Shown here piece by piece: positions 50,780 to 52,577 of a stretch of DNA of 52,577 nucleotides. The notes under the pieces were generated by a model that was not told the origin of the DNA, did no database searches, and saw only the letters and a list, made by a program, of their open reading frames with translations. Position 1 is the first letter of the stretch, and each line of letters begins with the position of its first letter. The DNA comes from an uncultured Terriglobales bacterium (lineage in GTDB: Bacteria > Acidobacteriota > Terriglobia > Terriglobales > Acidobacteriaceae). The DNA is taken from contig CATPBJ010000107.1 of NCBI GenBank assembly GCA_955652395.1, forward strand, positions 1 to 52,577, given 5' to 3'. The translations under genes and the position numbers were made by a program.

Positions 50780-51880
50780 ATGATCCAAACGATCGCCCCT
50801 GCAACTTACAAGAGTCCACTCCATGAAATGACCCAAACGACTCCGACTAATCTGTGGAACGATTCAGCCTCGATCCAGGAGCTTACTTATTCGATTGAAC
50901 ATGGGGCAGTGGGGGCCACCTGCAATCCGGTCATCGTGCTTGGAGTCCTCAAGAAGGAAATGGGTCTTTGGAAGGATCGCATTCGCAGCTTGATTGAAGA
51001 ACGCTCCACTGCCACCGAGGATCAAATCGGCTGGCAACTGGTTCGTGAGGTCTCAGTCAAGGCTGCTGGCCTGCTGAGGCCGATCTTCGAGGCTCACTCG
51101 GGTAAGAATGGCCGACTGTCCATACAGACCGACCCGAGATTATTTCGAGATTCGCAGGCCATCGTGGACCAGGCTGAAGAATTCAACCGGTTCGCCCCTA
51201 ACATGATTGTTAAGATCCCAGTCACCCGAGCTGGAATTCCGGCGATTGAGGAAGCTACATATCGCGGCATCAGCATCAACGCGACGGTTTCGTTCACCTT
51301 GCCGCAATGCATCGCGGTCGCTGAGGCGGTGGAACGCGGGCTAAAACGGCGCGAGCGAGAAGGGAAGGACATAATCACAATGGGACCGGTGTGCACCATC
51401 ATGGTCGGCCGCTTGGATGACTGGCTGAAAGTGGTGGTTGAGAAAGAGAACATTGCAATCGATCCCGGTTACCTGGAATGGGCTGGCGTAGCGGTGTTCA
51501 AGAAGGCGTATAAGATCTTTCGCGAGCGAGGCTACCGCGTTCGTCTGCTTTCCGCAGCTTTTCGCAACCACATGCACTGGAGCGAGCTGATCGGTGGCGA
51601 TATTGTCATTTCACCGCCGTACTCGTGGCAGGTCCGGTTCAATGCCAGTGACATAGAGGTCTGTCCCCGCATCGATAATCCGGTGGACCGGAGAATCGTT
51701 GAGGAGCTGTCCAAGAAATTCGCTGATTTCCGGCGTGCTTACACCGAGGAGGGCCTCTCCGTCGAAGAGTTCGATTTATTCGGTCCCAGCCGCCGGACGC
51801 TCCGCCAGTTCATCGCTGCTTGTAGTGATCTCGATGGTCTTGTACGCGACTTTATGATTCCGAATCCGGATATCACGTAA
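50780..51880 (+). CDS. Transaldolase-family enzyme
   Basis: A 366-residue transaldolase-like TIM-barrel. Visible: TNLWNDSASIQELTYSIEHGAVGATCNPVIV, the Schiff-base Lys in NMIVKIPVTRAGIPAIEEATYRGISINATVSFTLPQ, and ITMGPVCTIMVGRLDDWLK. Transaldolases move a three-carbon dihydroxyacetone unit between sugars. Its place between iolG and another Idh/MocA gene suggests a job in the cyclitol pathway, perhaps the C-C cleavage done elsewhere by IolC/IolJ, but that is inference. It starts 25 bases after iolG. Confidence 0.88.
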   Translation: MIQTIAPATYKSPLHEMTQTTPTNLWNDSASIQELTYSIEHGAVGATCNPVIVLGVLKKEMGLWKDRIRSLIEERSTATEDQIGWQLVREVSVKAAGLLRPIFEAHSGKNGRLSIQTDPRLFRDSQAIVDQAEEFNRFAPNMIVKIPVTRAGIPAIEEATYRGISINATVSFTLPQCIAVAEAVERGLKRREREGKDIITMGPVCTIMVGRLDDWLKVVVEKENIAIDPGYLEWAGVAVFKKAYKIFRERGYRVRLLSAAFRNHMHWSELIGGDIVISPPYSWQVRFNASDIEVCPRIDNPVDRRIVEELSKKFADFRRAYTEEGLSVEEFDLFGPSRRTLRQFIAACSDLDGLVRDFMIPNPDIT

Positions 51881-52013
51881 TTGAAGCAGTCAACGGGCAA
51901 AGGTAACGGTAATGACTGCGGCCGCAGGACGAGCCGAGGTCTTCTCAAACCTCACTTTTTGGGCAACCGACACAGCGTCAGCGGGCCTGTAGTAATCGTT
52001 GAGGAGTGTCAGA

Positions 52014-52577
52014 ATGAAGCAAGTCATCGGGGTCGGTGTGATCGGGATGGGCTGGATGGGGACAGTACACAGCCGTTCTTATCTCGCCTCTGCCGATCGT
52101 TTCCACGAGATTGGCATCCAGCCAAGACTCGTTGTCTGTGCTGATGAGGTTGAGGCAAGGGCCCAGGAGGCTCAGGAGCGATTTCGCTTCGAAGGTTATA
52201 CAACCCGCTGGCAGTCTGTGATTGCGGACCCTCGAGTTCAAGTTGTGAATATCGCAACCCCGAATTACATGCACCTTGAGATTGTGAGAGCCGCAGCAGC
52301 TGCCGGAAAGCATATCTTTTGTGAAAAGCCTGTGGGCAAGGATCCGCGGGAGACCGCCGAGATCGAGCGCTTGTCTCGCGAGGCTGATGTTCTCACTTTC
52401 GTCGGGTACAACTACCGATGGTCTCCCATGGTGCAGTACGCGCGGCAACTGATCTGCGAAGGGAAGCTGGGCAAGCTCAACCACTTCCGAGGCCGGTTCT
52501 TTGCTGGCTATGCTTCCAACCCTCAAGGGGTGCTTTCGTGGCGATTCCAGCAAGAATTTGCCGGACTAGGTGTGTTG
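52014..52577 (+). CDS. Gfo/Idh/MocA oxidoreductase, N-terminal part
   Basis: The gene runs past the right edge; 188 residues are visible. Rossmann motif [20 protein letters not shown], then [33 protein letters not shown] with the catalytic Lys in EKP, and [18 protein letters not shown]. It differs clearly from the iolG-like enzyme upstream. GAGGAG lies 7 bases before the ATG. It could be a second inositol or scyllo-inositol dehydrogenase or a MocA-like enzyme acting on an inosamine. Confidence 0.9.
   Translation, partial: MKQVIGVGVIGMGWMGTVHSRSYLASADRFHEIGIQPRLVVCADEVEARAQEAQERFRFEGYTTRWQSVIADPRVQVVNIATPNYMHLEIVRAAAAAGKHIFCEKPVGKDPRETAEIERLSREADVLTFVGYNYRWSPMVQYARQLICEGKLGKLNHFRGRFFAGYASNPQGVLSWRFQQEFAGLGVL

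Noticed and set aside
1-52577. CRISPR arrays, rRNA and tRNA genes
   Set aside because: No regularly spaced identical repeats and no recognisable rRNA or tRNA sequence were seen on either strand by eye.

Overview
The window looks like chromosomal DNA of a soil-type Acidobacteriota (Terriglobia/Koribacter-like) bacterium. This is inferred from protein style and gene content: Gram-negative lipid A genes (lpxD, an LpxL-like acyltransferase), TolC, many secreted S9/P1 peptidases, SYLF and PYROXD2-like proteins, several APC permeases, moderately high GC, and intergenic hairpin repeats of the kind common in that phylum. No rRNA, tRNA or CRISPR array was recognised.

Left part (1-12.4 kb): a prolyl-oligopeptidase fragment cut by the window edge, a second secreted S9A peptidase, ilvD, a small cupin, a ferredoxin-NADP reductase, a broken phospholipase C-like relic, a 503-residue protein of unknown function, and a tandem pair of PYROXD2-like FAD oxidoreductases whose stop and start codons abut. 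Middle part (12.4-26.4 kb): a GcvT-fold protein, two APC permeases, a HerA/YjgR-type ATPase gene that is frameshifted near its 3' end, a methyltransferase, a P1 peptidase, a MIP18/SufT-type Fe-S factor, a LuxR-type regulator with a degenerate receiver domain, a SYLF protein and an LpxL-like acyltransferase. Next (26.3-38.4 kb): pyrophosphatase plus two small DUF3147-like membrane proteins, flanked by 30-bp direct repeats that suggest a cassette, then lpxD, a MobB-like P-loop protein, csaA, a glycosyltransferase, a TolC-type exporter, truA, an aldehyde dehydrogenase, a DinB-like protein and another APC permease.

Right part (38.5 kb to the edge): a cyclitol catabolic island. It holds two zinc dehydrogenases, iolB, an APC permease, a membrane desaturase/hydroxylase with an overlapping Rieske ferredoxin, two LacI regulators, iolD, an iolG-like dehydrogenase, a transaldolase and a second Gfo/Idh/MocA dehydrogenase that runs off the end. 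The desaturase-Rieske pair has the architecture of rhizobial MocD-MocE, which takes part in removing the methyl group of rhizopine (3-O-methyl-scyllo-inosamine). Next to iolB/iolD/iolG it suggests a system that demethylates O-methyl-inositols (or rhizopine-like compounds) and feeds the ring into inositol catabolism. iolC, iolE, iolJ and a MocF-type reductase are not seen here and may lie past the right edge or be replaced. Dyad-symmetric sites that could be LacI operators occur upstream of iolB, the permease and the divergent lacI/iolD pair.

Between the genes are several families of palindromic repeats, including a 114-bp element with 9-bp terminal inverted repeats.
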